Counted from the stretch's first letter, positions 47,884 through 62,100 are shown. The stretch is DNA of 64,000 nucleotides from Dendrophyllia cribrosa (GCA_024195265.1 JAJLRJ010000009.1:36313710-36377709), one strand, 5' to 3'. Program-made: numbers and translations. Notes: generated from the letters alone by a model not told the origin.

Positions 47884-48433
47884 GCCGATTCGCATATAAT
47901 TAACCGCCTTTATAAGCGAGTCTAATTAACATCAAATTACCGCATGCAAGCGGTTAAAGTAGGCCCAATTTACCTACTTAGAAATAACGAAAATAGAGCT
48001 GATCTCAAACTGGCTTTTGTCTTTCACTTGAACATTTTACAGAAAGTAAAACTCCTATTTTTTAGAGTAAAAGAAGAAAAAAGATCAGAAGGGCGTATGC
48101 CCCGAACCCGAGTCGTTTGCTTCATAACTAAAACCCATATCCACTACACCAACGAGGACTAGCTGACAGGAACAGTAATTTTTAACATATTTAATAGAGT
48201 TACCCATAACCATAAATGAAAGCTGACCGTTTTCAAATCAGTGCTTAACCCTAAACTGGAGCTCTTTTCTCTCAGTTCTGTGTCTAATATTGAAATGGGG
48301 TTCTGTTCTCGTGTACGTCAGTTATATAAAGAATACTACTGTTAGGTAAATAGGGCCTATTTTACTCGCTTGCATGCGGTAATTTGATGTTAATTAGACC
48401 CGTTTATATGCGGTTAATTATATGCGAATCGGG
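47884..48433. mobile_element. Transposon-like element with ~80-bp terminal inverted repeats
   Basis: The left ~80 bp (CCGATTCGCATATAATTAACC...) is inverted at 48352-48433 with few mismatches (…GGTTAATTATATGCGAATCGG). The 72-codon ORF inside (47944-48162) starts within the terminal repeat and has no recognisable domain. Confidence 0.7.
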
Positions 48434-49148
48434 TGAAAAAAAATGACCCCTTAAAAAATTGGGACCAATCTGGAAATAGGAGGCCCGGTACCCAAGCATC
48501 ATTTCCGTGGAGTCTAGAAACAACGAGACGTGGTTACAAAATCAACCTGGCGGTAATGGAGGAAGAAAAGATCGATGTCGTAGTTAAACTCAGCCGAAAA
48601 AAGCGAAAAAAAGATGAACCACCAACACTTCTTTGCGATCTGCCAGCATAACTTTTCTTTTTTTGAAAACGAATAAATATGGGTCGGTCGGACGACGGTA
48701 AACAGAGAAATGAGTTTATGCTTAAAAACGCGTACCATAAGGGCATCGATACGACTGAATTTGAGCGCATTTTATATACATTTCTCCAAACCTAACGAGA
48801 ACACAAAGAAAAAGTCAATCACAAATTAATATCAACACTGATAAATTCCCATCGAAAAATGTAATTTGTTTTATCTTTAAGTCCCTCGGCTACATGGAAA
48901 TTCTTCTTCAGCTCTGACTTCCGAAGAAGAAATATCGCCCCGTATTGATAAAAATGTATGATCGAAGTTCCTCGAAGCAAGATTTGATCCCTTAAAGCTC
49001 TTCTTTTTCCACCAAAACGGCTTCTGAGTATTCTAAGCTTTCTCTTTGCATTTTGAATATTTTAAATGTGTGTTACTCCGATAAGACGAAAACCAAGAAC
49101 TTGCGCGAAGTCGTACGCGCATCAGTTCGCATGTTGGGCGACGGACGC

Positions 49149-49238
49149 GCCCGCGAGCTAACCCTGCGCGACTTCGCGCCCGCGAATCATTCCGCCCGCG
49201 AGCTAACCCTGCGCGACTTCGCGCCCGCGAATCATTCC
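49149..49238. repeat. 45-bp tandem duplication
   Basis: Two exact copies of a 45-bp GC-rich unit (CCCGCGAGCTAACCCTGCGC...). The following GACCATGAAAAAT.ACGGGCAT...GGAGCT sequence recurs at about 47455-47535. Confidence 0.8.
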
Positions 49239-49669
49239 GCTAGCCATGACCATGAAAAATTACGGGCATGGTTCTATGAGTATGGAGCTCCGCGAGAGCT
49301 CCGCTATAAAGAGCATGACTAGCCTATGTGTTACGTTTGGTCGCCGAAAATGTAGGCACATGAAGCAAATGTTCATGACCCAACACTCCTGTAAGGCGAT
49401 ATCTAACAAGAGATCGGAGACCCCCACAGCGATAACACTGCCAACTCATCCCCTCCCCGTAAAATATTTTTACTTGAAGAACTTTGGCCTTTTTTTTTTC
49501 AGTCGGTTTTTTTTTCTCCTTTAAAAGGACTTGAGGGGAGGAATGTGGAGTCCTGAGTCCGAGCGGTTGTTTTCACACGACCTACGATTTTGTGTATATG
49601 TTGCACATAAAATCCGGTCTTGGGTTAAATCAGTAGTCAATATACATGTAGGTAAAATGTGTACCCAGT

Positions 49670-49815
49670 ATTCAATCTAGGTAAGCTTCCCCTCCTTTAA
49701 CACAAAGCTAACCAACACACCACTGGCTACATGTATCTTTGTGCCAGGGCACTGAGGGTTAGCTTTGTGTTAGGGTTAGCTTAACCTTTAACCTATATTG
49801 AATACTGATTCAACC
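49670..49815. repeat. Foldback repeat
   Basis: CAGTATTCAATCTAGGT and TAACACAAAGCTAAC on the left are inverted on the right (GTTAGCTTTGTGTTA, ACCTATATTGAATACTG). Confidence 0.6.
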
Positions 49816-50882
49816 TGAGAACGGATTTTACCTATACACGTGAAGGTGCCCGTTTGTATAAATAGATTTAACATCCTATTCGCCACACTCCCCCACCTCG
49901 TCAATGTGTTAGTACACGGAGATTGACCTGTACTCAAATGATTGATCGAACCACGTATACATTTTCCCTTAAGTAAATAAAAAGACTCTATTCATTTAAC
50001 AAAATTAGTTTGTTTTATTATGTTTAAAGGATGTAAGCTGTAAAAATAACAGAAAAAAAAATCAATTAATTAACAATGAAACACGGACATTGCCTAAAAG
50101 TCATTTCGTTGAATTTCTTGTTTCTTGTTTCTTCTTGTTCGTTGTATTTCTTGGAAGATACTTTTACTGAATAGCATACAATTTTACTGAATAGCATACA
50201 TTTAGATAAAAATAAATTATTTGTGTACATTTGAGGTATTTCTTGGTGTCAGGCGGAAACTACTGTTGGTTAGCTTTTGTGTTGTGATGTTGACATTATT
50301 TCAGTTGTCTTTTCAGTTTTGTTATACGTCATTTGATGAACACAATATCCGCGACACTATAAAAAACATATATTGAAAAGCAATAACGCGTTATTGATCA
50401 GCGAGTGCAAATATCGGTGGCTTTCACTTGTCACGGCGGCCATTAAATAGAGTTTAATAGACCATTTTACAGCTGCGCTTAGTATCCTGGCCTTTGTGTG
50501 AAAGTGAGGCTGGAGTTGACTTTGATTTGATACAACCCTTCCTGCTTTTCATATGTTAATCATGTTAGTTAGCATAAGAACAGCATTATTTACATCTGAA
50601 AAGAAGAAAGGTTTCTATCAAAACAAGGTCAACTTCAGCCTCATTTCCACACAAAGACCAGATTACTAAGTAGGAACTGTAAAATGGTCTGTTCCCAAAG
50701 AATAAAAAATTTCAGTGTTTTGACCACAAAAATGGCTTACACGATAAAACCACATATATAAATATTTAAAATATTAATATTATTATTATCATTATTATTA
50801 AGTTAACTCTTAGTTTTATTTTCCGAAATTAAAGCATGACAAACAAAAAAAAATAAAATAAATACTAACCAATTATTCTAAT

Positions 50883-51125
50883 TTACATTTGTATATTTAC
50901 AATATATCTAACAGCATTCTTAAAATTATTAAGTGACTTCATTGAACGTAGTGTATCCGGAAGTGAATTCCAAACAAGGCGACTGACATGAAAATTAATT
51001 CTACTCAACTCCAGGGTTCTTTCAGAAACGAACTCGAGGAATATCAACAAATTTAGTTTCTAAGTTTCTAAACAAGTATCAATTGTCTCTCTTATATGTA
51101 CGCTTGGTCCAGTAATTTTTCGAAC
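50883..51125 (-). pseudogene. LINE (non-LTR retrotransposon) 3' end, RT C-terminal fragment
   Basis: A minus-strand frame ending at 50883 reads SRINFHVSRLVWNSLPDTLR, then SMKSLNNFKNAVRYIVN and a stop. The pattern R-x-W-N-SLP-x(2)-R-x(2)-S-x(2)-FK is the familiar C-terminal end of CR1/L2/jockey-type reverse transcriptases. Just upstream, another frame reads KITGPSVHIRETIDTCLE, so there is a frameshift or in-frame stop between. An (AAT)n-like tract at about 50770-50802 lies where such elements have their microsatellite tail. It is inactive. Confidence 0.65.
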
Positions 51126-51334
51126 TGCAAAGAAAAAAATAAGTTGAGTGGAGAATACGATTTTATTATTAACTTGACCCAATTTTTTTAAGATGGTATT
51201 ATATTATTTAAAAAATATCCTTGGGTTTGTTTCACATTTTTGTTTCAAAAATAAATACTCAGTAAGGTCGAATAATATTTTTCTTAGCCTTGATCAAAAC
51301 TACCTGGGGTTTAAAGCCGGATAATGAAGCAATA

Positions 51335-51691
51335 CTAAAGGGTGAGTGTCGCAGCTGAAATATCGTGTTTCGTGCCAGGAGCTTGATTTAAGCTTGCTTA
51401 ATTATCTTTAATAGTAAGAAAAAAATGCCAAAAGTGATGAACGCAAAGAAAAATGAACTAAAAAACCAAAATAACGACTAAAAATCTCAAAATTCGACCA
51501 GACTGGAAACTTGGATTTCTTGACCGCCTGCCACTAAATCAAGTTTGATATGAACTGAAATCCACTTCCATCCTTGTAATCCTGCAAATCTTTTTATCCA
51601 ATTTAGTTGTATATTTGGTGGCATTTGGCGATATAACATGGAAATAAGCTAAGTGAAATTTTTTAATTTCGGTGGACAGTGTTCCTTTCAA
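51335..51691. repeat. Dispersed ~400-bp family, full-length copy (opposite orientation)
   Basis: Runs from TAAAGGGTGAGTGTCGCAGC to GGTGGACAGTGTTCCTTTCA. Reverse complement collinear with 33526-33908 and 29132-29490. Confidence 0.6.
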
Positions 51692-51953
51692 GGCCCAGTA
51701 TCCAACAATGCATTGCGCGCCCATTGCCTCGACGATTAAATTTAACGCAGTCTAAAATTCCCGAAAGAGCCAATCACGAGCGAGCTCGTCATTTGAAAAC
51801 AAAAACAAACGACCGCAAAGCCGAATGGGTAATACTGGGCCTTTAAATGGTAGTTTCTTGGTGTTGCGAATGGTGTGATCACCAAATGACGTAAAACAAA
51901 AGATTCAAAAGACACTGAACAATACCCACACCAAACACAAAAGCTAAACAACA

Positions 51954-52044
51954 ATGGCTTCCGCAACACCAAGAAACACACCTTTAAATGGAGCTCCTGG
52001 CCATAATCAGGAAAGCACGATATATCAGCTGGGACAAAACCCAG
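51954..52044 (+). CDS. Possible first coding exon (low support)
   Basis: ATG in a good context (AACAATGGC) opens a Pro/Asn/Gln/Thr-rich stretch beginning MASATPRNTPLNGAPGHNQ, followed by a CAG|GTACAA donor-like site after 30 codons. Composition looks like a disordered N-terminus. No downstream exon was found before the repeat at 52141, and there is no domain, so this stays a weak proposal. Confidence 0.2.
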
Positions 52045-52140
52045 GTACAAGGGCGGCTAGGACAAGTATACAGGGTAACATGGGGATTGGAATGACTCTG
52101 ACATGTTATGCTTACGGCAAAAGCAACAGATCCGGATAAT

Positions 52141-52480
52141 TGAGAGCTTAAGCAACCACAACAACAATGAGCGAAAACAATGCCTCTGCACGTGCGTTTT
52201 ACATTTTGGTACATTTCTTTGCCGTTCCCTGCAAAACAACAACGTCAAATATTCAAATTATAGGTTTTGTGGAGAACGCGAACACACGACGGTAAATTTT
52301 CCTTTCTCCATTTGAACTGGAAAGCCGTCCCTTCAAATTCAGCTCCTGGACAATCCGGTCAAATTAGACAAACTAAACAAATTGGAACAACTGCAAAGTA
52401 CTACCAGTTTAAAATAGCGCGAATCCTTTTTTCAGGTGACGTTTTCCTTGGCGTTGCCATCGTCGTTGCTTAAGCTCCCT
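52141..52480. mobile_element. GCTTAAGCAAC-family MITE, copy 2
   Basis: Ends GAGAGCTTAAGCAACCAC and CGTCGTTGCTTAAGCTCCCT are inverted repeats. The body is collinear with 26411-26730. A fragment of the end is also visible at about 1987-2010. Confidence 0.65.
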
Positions 52481-53100
52481 ATTAAATCTAGAAAGGCGAC
52501 CTTTGTTTTAAAACTTCCCTCCGTGTAAACAAGCCTTATATCTCTGGTTTTTATAGGCAGATAGTTGTTTACAATTATTGCCTCATTACCATATGCGCCA
52601 CATTCTCCAATCGAGTTACAAAAAATTCAACTCCGAATAATGGAAAGGCATTGTGCAATTATAGCTTTCGCTGGAAATTTGAGCCCGATATACTGGATAC
52701 TCTTTGTGTAATTCTGTTTTAAAAGCTGAAAATTTACTAAAAATGTATGGCTCATAGGCGCTTTTGCCACCCAGCAATTATGCATTTTGAAAGATCTAAA
52801 ACTTGCGTAGAGTACTACGTCCAACACGCTCTTTCAACTTTTAAAGTTAATTCGTATTTAGCGCGTTGCCTTCTCTACGTACAATGTAAATTCTTATGCC
52901 AATGAGTCCAAATGAGAAAAAATAAAAACAATAAGGGCAGCACCGATTTGCCCATGACATGCACACTTTACCTCACTCCTATAAAATTTTCTCCCGTCCC
53001 GAAATAAAATAAACATGGTTGTGTATGGATGGAGTTATCGTACACTTATTAATAGACCGCGCACCCTCATAAAAACAAAATCTCAGTATTCAATGCTTAC

Positions 53101-53199
53101 CGGAGTCTTTGGTCCGCCAGCTCGCAAGCCTGGTTCAAACGCACCAGAGTAATCGCCGAAAGTAACTTCCTGAGAACGTGAGTGACGTCGGCGTCTCGC
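53101..53199 (-). CDS. Juxtamembrane cytoplasmic tail exon
   Basis: 99-nt exon after GCCATAG. It begins [20 protein letters not shown], exactly the basic stop-transfer expected after the helix, and ends GGPKTP before donor GTAAGC. A Tyr in GDYSGAFEP could be a signalling or sorting site. The following exon was not found. Confidence 0.7.
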
Positions 53200-56100
53200 C
53201 TATGGCATAAATAAAATAATATGTAATTGTTTTTTTTTTAAATGTATAGGAAAGTTGCTTGGACGTCTTGTTATGACATTGACATGTAATTTTGACCTGC
53301 TATTTATTTATTTATTTATTTATTGGTTCATATTTGGCTTTTGATAAATTTATCAATTACGGTGACGTTTATTGCCTTATAAGGTCTGTGGTATTCAATT
53401 CTGCAAGAGCGGCTTTTTAGGACGCTAAGGAAAGAAGGGCTCCTGACCAAAGAGACAAAATATCCCTCGTATTTGGAAATATAAAATCATTTTAAATAAC
53501 AGCCTTCTTAGTCTCCATGCAGAATTATGTGCAGCGTTCTGCAATTCAAAGAGACGAGGGTTTTTTTTTTTTACAGAATATTATCTTCCATCGCAGAGCC
53601 CTTCAAGAGAAGGGGTGGGATCGATCGATCGATCGATCGATCGAAAAGAGTGGCTAAAAGGTAAAAATAAATCGATCACTAGAAAATTCCAGAATTCATA
53701 TAAAAGAAATCAAGAATTTCAAAAAAATTTAAAAGATTATGGCATAATAAACCTCGGTCTTGTTTTCTTTTCATTTGTCCTTTTCGGTATAAGATATACA
53801 ATTACATTTTGTTTCGCAGGCAGTAAAGCAAATCACCCTAATCAGGCTTAGAAAGGCTGATTAGACAACCTTCTTTGGTATTTCTATAATGAATTGTGTT
53901 GCAAAATGAGTTCGTTTTTACCTGTTCACGGTCTTGGCCAAAGAGTGATTTTCTTTAAACCGTGAAATAGTTACTAAGCTAGTAGGCACGAGTAGGCACT
54001 ATTGGACACTTATTCCATTGTTTTTTTTGGTTTTTGGTTTTTACAAATTTTGGCTAATTTTGATTAATTGCAGTTTAGTGTAACTGTATGAAAAAATTGC
54101 CATATGCAGGGACGTAGCTACTTGTACACATGTACGCAGGTGCGTACCTAAAAAAGTCGAAAAAAAAGAAAGATTTGGGACGGGAGAGGAGAAGGTAGGG
54201 GAGTGTTGGAAAATTGATTGGGCGTACTTCAGAAAAAGTCCTGGCTACGCCCCTGATATGGGATAGTCTTGGGTCATTGAAGGGTTATAGTAAAATACTT
54301 TTGTATTATTTGATATAGTTCTAGTTGAGGGAAGTTGTTTAAATATCAAGAAAGTTCATATTGGGTGATCATATCCTTAATTCTCATCACATCTCTGATT
54401 GATGAAGCATTGAAATTAGAAATGTTATATTGATCACTATTGGGGCTTAGCGTGAGGGTTTCACGGTTCGGCGAATGACATGTCCAAGCTATGACGTAGC
54501 CTATTACTTTCTTTGTTTAAACCAATCGGAAGCGAGTAGATAACTCTGGCGGGAATTTTGCCCTTGAAAATGTCGCGGACGTCAGTTAGCTGATTGAATG
54601 GATGATTATACATATCCATGTGCGCCATGAATGCCACCAGAGCGTGGAATAAATCCTTCGGGTCAAATGTTTTATCTCTTACTTAACTTTGTCGATGTAA
54701 TCCGTTCAAATTTTCTGTGAATTTTGGTCCTCCTTTGCTTTGTTTGGACTTATTAACCCTATTCAGCCTGGGGGGGCCGGGGAGCACAAAGTACCCGCGC
54801 TAACTTTCAACATTCATAACTTCTTTAATATGTATTTAAACGCCATCAAACTTTGTGACTTTTCCTAAAATTTATCTGGCAACAATTTCATATGACAATT
54901 TATTGATCACGTGACTTGATGTTTCCATGGCAACAAGATTTTGACAGCCATGTTTTTTGAAATTTGCATATTTGTGCCTTTGAATGAAGAAAAACAATGT
55001 TTATTGGTATAACTTTTATATTTTTACGTCATTTAGCGTTTATTTATTGGTTTTGATTAATTTCGAGTCAATTTGGACGGTTTTTATGAGGTTTCGAAAA
55101 ATATCAGAAATCCAAGGTGGCGGTCGTATAACTAACTACCTAATAACTACGTCATATGATGTCATCGTTCCATTGTGCGGACCGCAAAGGAGACAGTTTT
55201 GGACGTACTATGTTTCATTGTCATAGCCTTAACGTTCTTGAAGTTTACCCCCCCCCCCCCCCCCCGATAAAATTGGTAAGAAAATGAATAAAGATAAAGC
55301 ATTTTAATCTGTGCACAAGCGCCGGATCACTTACCGCCAAAAATATAAGAAGTGGACAGCAGAGGCCGATAAGAATTGCGGAGACAATCGCTAAGATGAT
55401 CCAAAGCTCTAATCCAGAGGGTTCTGTTGACGATAATAAAACAATATATAAATATGGAGAAATAGAGTGAAACAGAATGACCAACTGCGATGCCCATGCA
55501 CTGTGTGCCTTTTTTTTGGTAGACCTTCCACATGCGATTATTAAAAAAATAAAACTACATACTTTTATACGAATTGTATGGTGGTATGGAGAGTGAAAAA
55601 ATCATCGGTATGATATGCGTGATAAAATATAAATAAGAACCTGACTAAATACCCAAACAAGATTTTATTTTCAGCTTTATTTAAATTAAATTCAAGATTT
55701 TTTTCAAAGAAGTGGTATACACTCTAACAACTTGTTGTAAGGAAAAGAGGTGCGCGATCCATTCGACCAAAATAATTTCAAGAAATTCCGGTATAAAATC
55801 GAAAGGAACGGAAACTTTCAGTGAAAAGTGAGAGATGTTCCATTGTCAAACTGCGTACCATTTAACCGAAATTTCCTGAAGTTCCGGGTAGGAAACCCAA
55901 TGGAACGGAAATTGTCGGAAAAAAGTTTCGAAAATTTGGGATTACCTCGCGAGGTTGTCCTCTTTTCCCGAAAATTCCGGCAATTAAAAGAAACCGAAAT
56001 TACTGTTGCATTTACAGCCAAAATTTTCAGAATCAGAATTTAAGATCGAATGGATTCGCCCGAGGTTTTTAACTATCGAAGGAAACAAAACTAAATATTT

Positions 56101-59100
56101 TCCCATACAACCAACAAACTGAAAAAAAACCCGAACAAATTAAATGACAAACAACACTATGAAACGCCAAGTTTCTCATTGTGTCTTGCGCAGGATATAG
56201 ACCACACAGAAACAAAATATACAATGAAAGCAAGCACTGGACCAAAACAAGCTCCACTGAGAAATTATAAGTGTGTACAGCCGTTCCCTTAAATAAAGGG
56301 ACAGTGACCCGGCTAATATATCGTGTTTTCATAATTATGGCCAGGAATTCGCTTTAAGCTTGCTTTATTATCTTAAAATAGGAAGAAAAAATCGCCAAAA
56401 GCGTCGAAAGCAAAGAAATATTAACCAAACATTAACCAAAGAGAAAATAATGGATAAAACAGTCTAACACAAATAATCGCTTCCTGTTTGCCGTAAAATG
56501 CTGTAATTCATCTATAGAATTCCTTTCTTACGTATCATCCGATTTCATTCCTTTTAAAATATTTTATAACAAAATCTCCGGCGAAACATGCGAGCGCTCT
56601 GTTTGTAAATTTTCTTCAAAATCCCGCCAAGCCAACTGAATGCAACGAGAAAGACGCGCTCAACCAATCACGAGTGAGAAATTTTTATACTCGACCAATC
56701 AGGAGCGAGTAATTTTGCCCTAAATTAAGAAAAAATGCCCTCTTCGTCAGCCAATCAGCATTCAGTAATTTTGCCCTCTATATTATAAAAACGTTAATGT
56801 ACACATTTAAATGATATTAACAACAAAATTTCTTGAACAAACCTGGAGGTGCTAGAGTTGTTGTTCCCGGGGTTGTTGACAGAGAAATCGGAAGTACTTT
56901 TGTCAAATTCAAATCTCCGCCTAGAGTGTAAAATGCCAGGCCCTTTGACTTATTGCCTTCTCGAAGAGCTTGAATAATGGTTGCATTTGACATATTGGAT
57001 GATGCGTGAAAAAATAGTTTATATGTAAACTTTAATCCAACTTTTCCTCTGGAGAAACCTGTGATTTCCATTCTTTCAAAATTGCGAAATCTGCTGCTGA
57101 AGTAAGGTTCGAAAACGTTGGTCAGCTTGGCACTTTGAGCACGTGAATCAGTTGAGCTCAGTTCAGCCAATGAGGGGTCATAATTTAACTCTAAGATTTC
57201 CCCTTGGCCGACAAATTCCGTTGCAGCTTGCTCTGAGAAAAAAGAAAGATGGTTAAAATGGGTATGTTATGCTTTTTGGTCTTAAAATATAAATGGTATC
57301 GCTTTTAAACCATTTTACCTTAAAAATGGGCACATTATGGTAAGTTCTCAAAATAAGTTACGAAAATACATACTTGTAGACGAGACACTCTGCGACACGA
57401 TCGCAGAGGTTGATGGTGACACACTGTCTATCACGCTAGCAGAGGTAGAGGCCGAGACACTCGCCAATACACTAGCAAACGTGGAGGCTGTGGCACTCTG
57501 AGACACGCTGGCGGCGATCGATGGCGACAAACTCACAGACCTACCAGCAGCGAAGGTGGCCGAGGTACTCCCCGACACACTGGCCGACGTTGTGACTGAG
57601 ACATTCTGAGACACGCTGGTGGTAATCGATGGTGACACACTCGATGACAAGCTACCAGAGGTAAAGGGCGAGACACTTGCCGATACACTTGTGGACGTGG
57701 AGGACAAGACAGTCTGTGACACGGTCGTAGAGGTTGATGGTGACTCACTGGACATGAAGGCTGAGAAACTTTGAGACACGCTGTCAGAGATCGTTGGCGA
57801 CACACTCGTTGACTCGCTAGCAGAGGTGGAGGGCGAGACACTTGCCGACACACTTGTGGACGTGGAGGACGAGACAGTCTGTGACACGGTCGTAGAGGTT
57901 GATGGTGACACACTGGCTGTCAAGCTCATCGCGGACACACTGACTGACGTGGAGGCTGAGACACTCCGAGACACGCTGGCGGAGATCGATGGCGACACAC
58001 TTGCTGACAAGCTAGCAGAGGTGGAGGCCGAGACACTCGCCGACACACTGACCGACGATAAGGAAGCCGAGACCCCTGGTGACAAGCTCGCCGAGGTTGA
58101 TGGCGACACACTGGCTGAGACGCTAGCAGAGGTGAACGCCGAGACACTTGCCGACATACCTGCCGATGGGGAGAAGGAGACACTCTGAGACAGACTGGCG
58201 AATGTAGTTGGCGTCATACTGGCTGAGATGCTAGCAAAGGTGGAGTCCGAGATACTCCGTGACACGCTGGCGAAGGTTGCTGCCGACACTCGGGCTGACA
58301 CGCTAGCAAAGGTGAAGTCCAGGACACTCTGCGACACTCTGAAGGAGGACGATGGCGACACACTGCCTGACACACTAGCAGAGGTCAAGCCCGGGACACT
58401 CGCCGACAAAATGGCCGAGGTGGAGTCTGAGACACTCTGAGACAACGTGGCGGAGATCGATCGTGTCACACTTCCTGATATGCTAGCAGAACTGGAGGAC
58501 GAAACACTTGCCGACACACTTGTCAACAAGGAAACCGAGAAAGTCTGTGACACACTAGTGGAGGACAATGGCGACATCTTGGCTGTCACACTAGAAGAGG
58601 TGGAGGCTGAAACACTCGCCGACACACTGGCCGACGTGGAGGCTGAGAAACTCTGAGACACGCTGGCGGAGAACAATGGCGACACACTCGCTGACACGCT
58701 ACCAGAAGTGGAAGCCGAGGCACTTGCTGACACACTTGTGGACGTGGAGCCCGCGTCACTCTGTGAAATCTCGGACGTCGATGGCGATGGCGACACACTG
58801 GCCGACACGCTAGCAGAGGTGGAGGTCGAGAAACTCGCCAACACACTGGCCAACGTGGAGGCTGTGTCACTTTGAGACACGCTGGCGGCGATCGATGGCA
58901 ATAATCTCACAGACCTGCTATGAGAGGTGGAGGCTGAAACACTCGCAGACACACTGAACGAAGTGGAGGCTGAGACACTCTGAGACACGCTGGCGAGGAT
59001 CGATGGCGACACACTCGCTGACACGCTAGCAAAGATGAAGAGCGAGACACTTGCCGATACACTTGTGGACATGGAGGTGGAGAAACTCTGAGACACTCTG

Positions 59101-62100
59101 TCGGAGACCGATGGCGACACACTCGTTGACTCGCTAGCAGAGGTGGAGGGCAAGACACTTGCCGACACATTTGTGGACGTGGAGGACGAGACACTATGTG
59201 ACACGATCGTAGAGGTTGATGGTGACACACTCGTTGACACTCTAACAGAGGTGGAGGCCGAGACACTTGCTGACACACTTGTGGATGTGGTGCCCAAGTC
59301 ACTCTGCGAAACGCTCTCGGACGAAGATGGCGATGGCGACACACTGGCTGACATGCTAAGAGAGGTGGAGGTCGAGACACTCGTCAATACATTGGCCAAC
59401 GTGAAGGCTGTGTCACTCTGAGACACGCTGGCGGCGATCGATGGCGATAACCTCACAGACCTCCTATGAGAGGTAGAGGCTAAAACACTCGCCGACAAAC
59501 TGAACGACCTGGAGTCTGAGACACTCTGAGACACGCTGGCAGGGATCGATGGCGACACACTCGCTGACACGATAACAGAGGTGAAGGGCGAGAAAATTGC
59601 CGATAAACTTGTGGATATGGAGGCTGAGAAACTCTGAGACACTCTGTCGGAGACCGATGGCGACACACTCGTTGACTCGCTAGCAGAGGTGGAGGGCAAG
59701 ACACTTGCCGACACACCTGTGGACGTGGAGGACGAGACACTCTGTGACACGATCGTAGAGGTTGATGGTGACACACTCGCTGAGACGCTACCAGAGGTGG
59801 AGGCCAAGACACTTGCTGACACACTTGTGGACGTGGAGCTCAAGTCACTCTGTGAAACGCTCTCGGACGTCGATGGCGATGGCGACACACTGGCTGACAA
59901 GCTAGCAGAGGTGGAGGCCGAGAAACTCGTCAATACACTGGCCAACGTGGAGGCCGTGTCACTCTGAGACACGCTGGCGGGGATCGATGGCGACACACTC
60001 GCTGACACGATAGAAGAGGTGAAGGGAGAGACAATTGCCGATACACTTGTGGACATGGAGGCTGAGAAACTCTGAGACACTCTGTCGGAGACCCTTGGCG
60101 ACACACTCACAGACACGCTAGTAGAGGTGAAGGGCGAGACACTTGTCGATACACTTGTGGACATGAAGGCTGAGAAACTCTGAGACACTCTGTCGGAGAC
60201 CGATGGCGACACACTCGTTGACTCGCTAGCAGAGATGGAGGGCAAGACACTTGCCAACACACTTGTGGACGTGGAGGACGAGACACTCTGTGACACGATT
60301 GTAGAGGCTGATCGTGACACACTCGCTGACACGCTAGCAGTGGTGGAGGCAAAGACACTTGCTGACACACTTGTGGACGTGGAGCTCAAATCACTCTGTA
60401 AAACGCTCTCGGACGTCAATGGCGATGGCGACACACTGGCTGACACACTAGCAGAGATGGAGGCCGAGAAACTCCCCAATACACTCGCCAACGTAGAGGC
60501 TGTGTCACTCTGAGACACGCTGGCGGGGATCGATGGCGACACACTCGCTGACACGCTAGCAGAGGTAAAGGGCGAGTCACTTGCCGATACACTTGTGGAC
60601 ATGGCGGCTAAGAAACTCTGAGACACTCTGTCGGAAACCAATAGCGACACACTCGTTGACTCGCTAGCAGAGGTGGAGGGCAAGACAGTTGCCGACACAC
60701 TTGTGGAAGTGGAGGACGAGACACTCTGTGACACGATCGTAGAGGATGATGGTGACACACTATCTGACACTCTACCAGAGGTGGAGGCCGAGACACTTGC
60801 TGACACACTTGTGGACGTGGAACTTAAGTCACTCTGTGAAATGCTCTCGGACGCCGATGGCAATGGCGACACACTGGCTGACACGCTAGCAGAGGTGGAG
60901 GCCGAGAAACTCGTCAATACACTGGCCAACGTGGAGGCTGTGTCACTCTGAGACACTCTGTCGGAGACCGATGGCGACAAACTCGCTGACACGCTAGCAG
61001 AGGTGAAGGGCGAGACACTTGTCGATACACTTGTGGACATGGAGGCTGAGAAACTCTGAGACACTCTGTCGGAGACCGATGGCGACACACTCGTTGATTC
61101 GCTAGCAGAGGTGGAGGGCAAGACACTTGCCGACACACTTGTGGACGTGGAAGACGAGAAACTCTGTGACACGATCGTAGGGGTTGATGGTGACACACTC
61201 GCTGAGACGCTACCAGAGGTGGTGGCCAAGACACTTGCTGACACACTTGTGGACGTGGAGCTCAAGTCACTCTGTGAAACGCTCTCGGACGTCGATGGCG
61301 ATGGCGACACACTGGATGACACGCTAGCAGAGGTGGAGGCCGAGAAACTCGCCAATACACTGGCCAACGTGGAGGCTGTGTCACTCTGAGACACGCTGGC
61401 GGGGATCGATGGCGACACACTCGCTGACACGTTAGCAGAGGTGAAGGGAGAGACACTTGCCGATACACTTGTGGACATGGAGGCTGAGAAACTCTGGGAC
61501 ACTCTGTCGGAAACCGATGGCGACACACTCGTTGACTCGCTAGCAGAGATGGAGGGCAAGACACTTGCCGACACACTTGTGGACGTGGAGGACGAGACAC
61601 TCTGTGACACGATCGTAGAGGATGATGGTGACACACTCGCCGACACTCTACCAGAGGTGGAGGCAGAGACACTTGCTGACACACTTGTGGACGTGGAGAT
61701 CAAGTCACTCTGTGAAACGCTCTCGGACGTCGATGGCGATGTTGACACACTGGCTGACACGCTAGCAGAGGTGGAGGCCGAGATACTCGTCAATACACTG
61801 GCCAACGTGGAGACTTTGTCACTCTGAGACACTCTTTCGGAGACCGACGGCGACACACTCGTTGACTCGCTTGCAGAGGTGGAGGGCAAGACACTTGCCG
61901 ACACACTTGTGGACGTGGAGGACGAGACACTCTGTGAAACGATCGTAGAGGTTGATGGTGACACACTCGCTGAGACGCTACCAGGGGTGAAAGCCAAGAC
62001 ACTTGCTGACACACTTGTAGACGTGGAGCTCAAGTCACTCTGTGAAACGCTCTCGGACGTCGATGGCGATGGCGACACACTGGCTGACACGCTAGCAGAG

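Noticed and set aside
52586..52700. Possible RT fragment (+ strand LPYAPHSPIELQKIQLRIME)
   Set aside because: Resembles the end of some LINE reverse transcriptases, but is too short and isolated to call.
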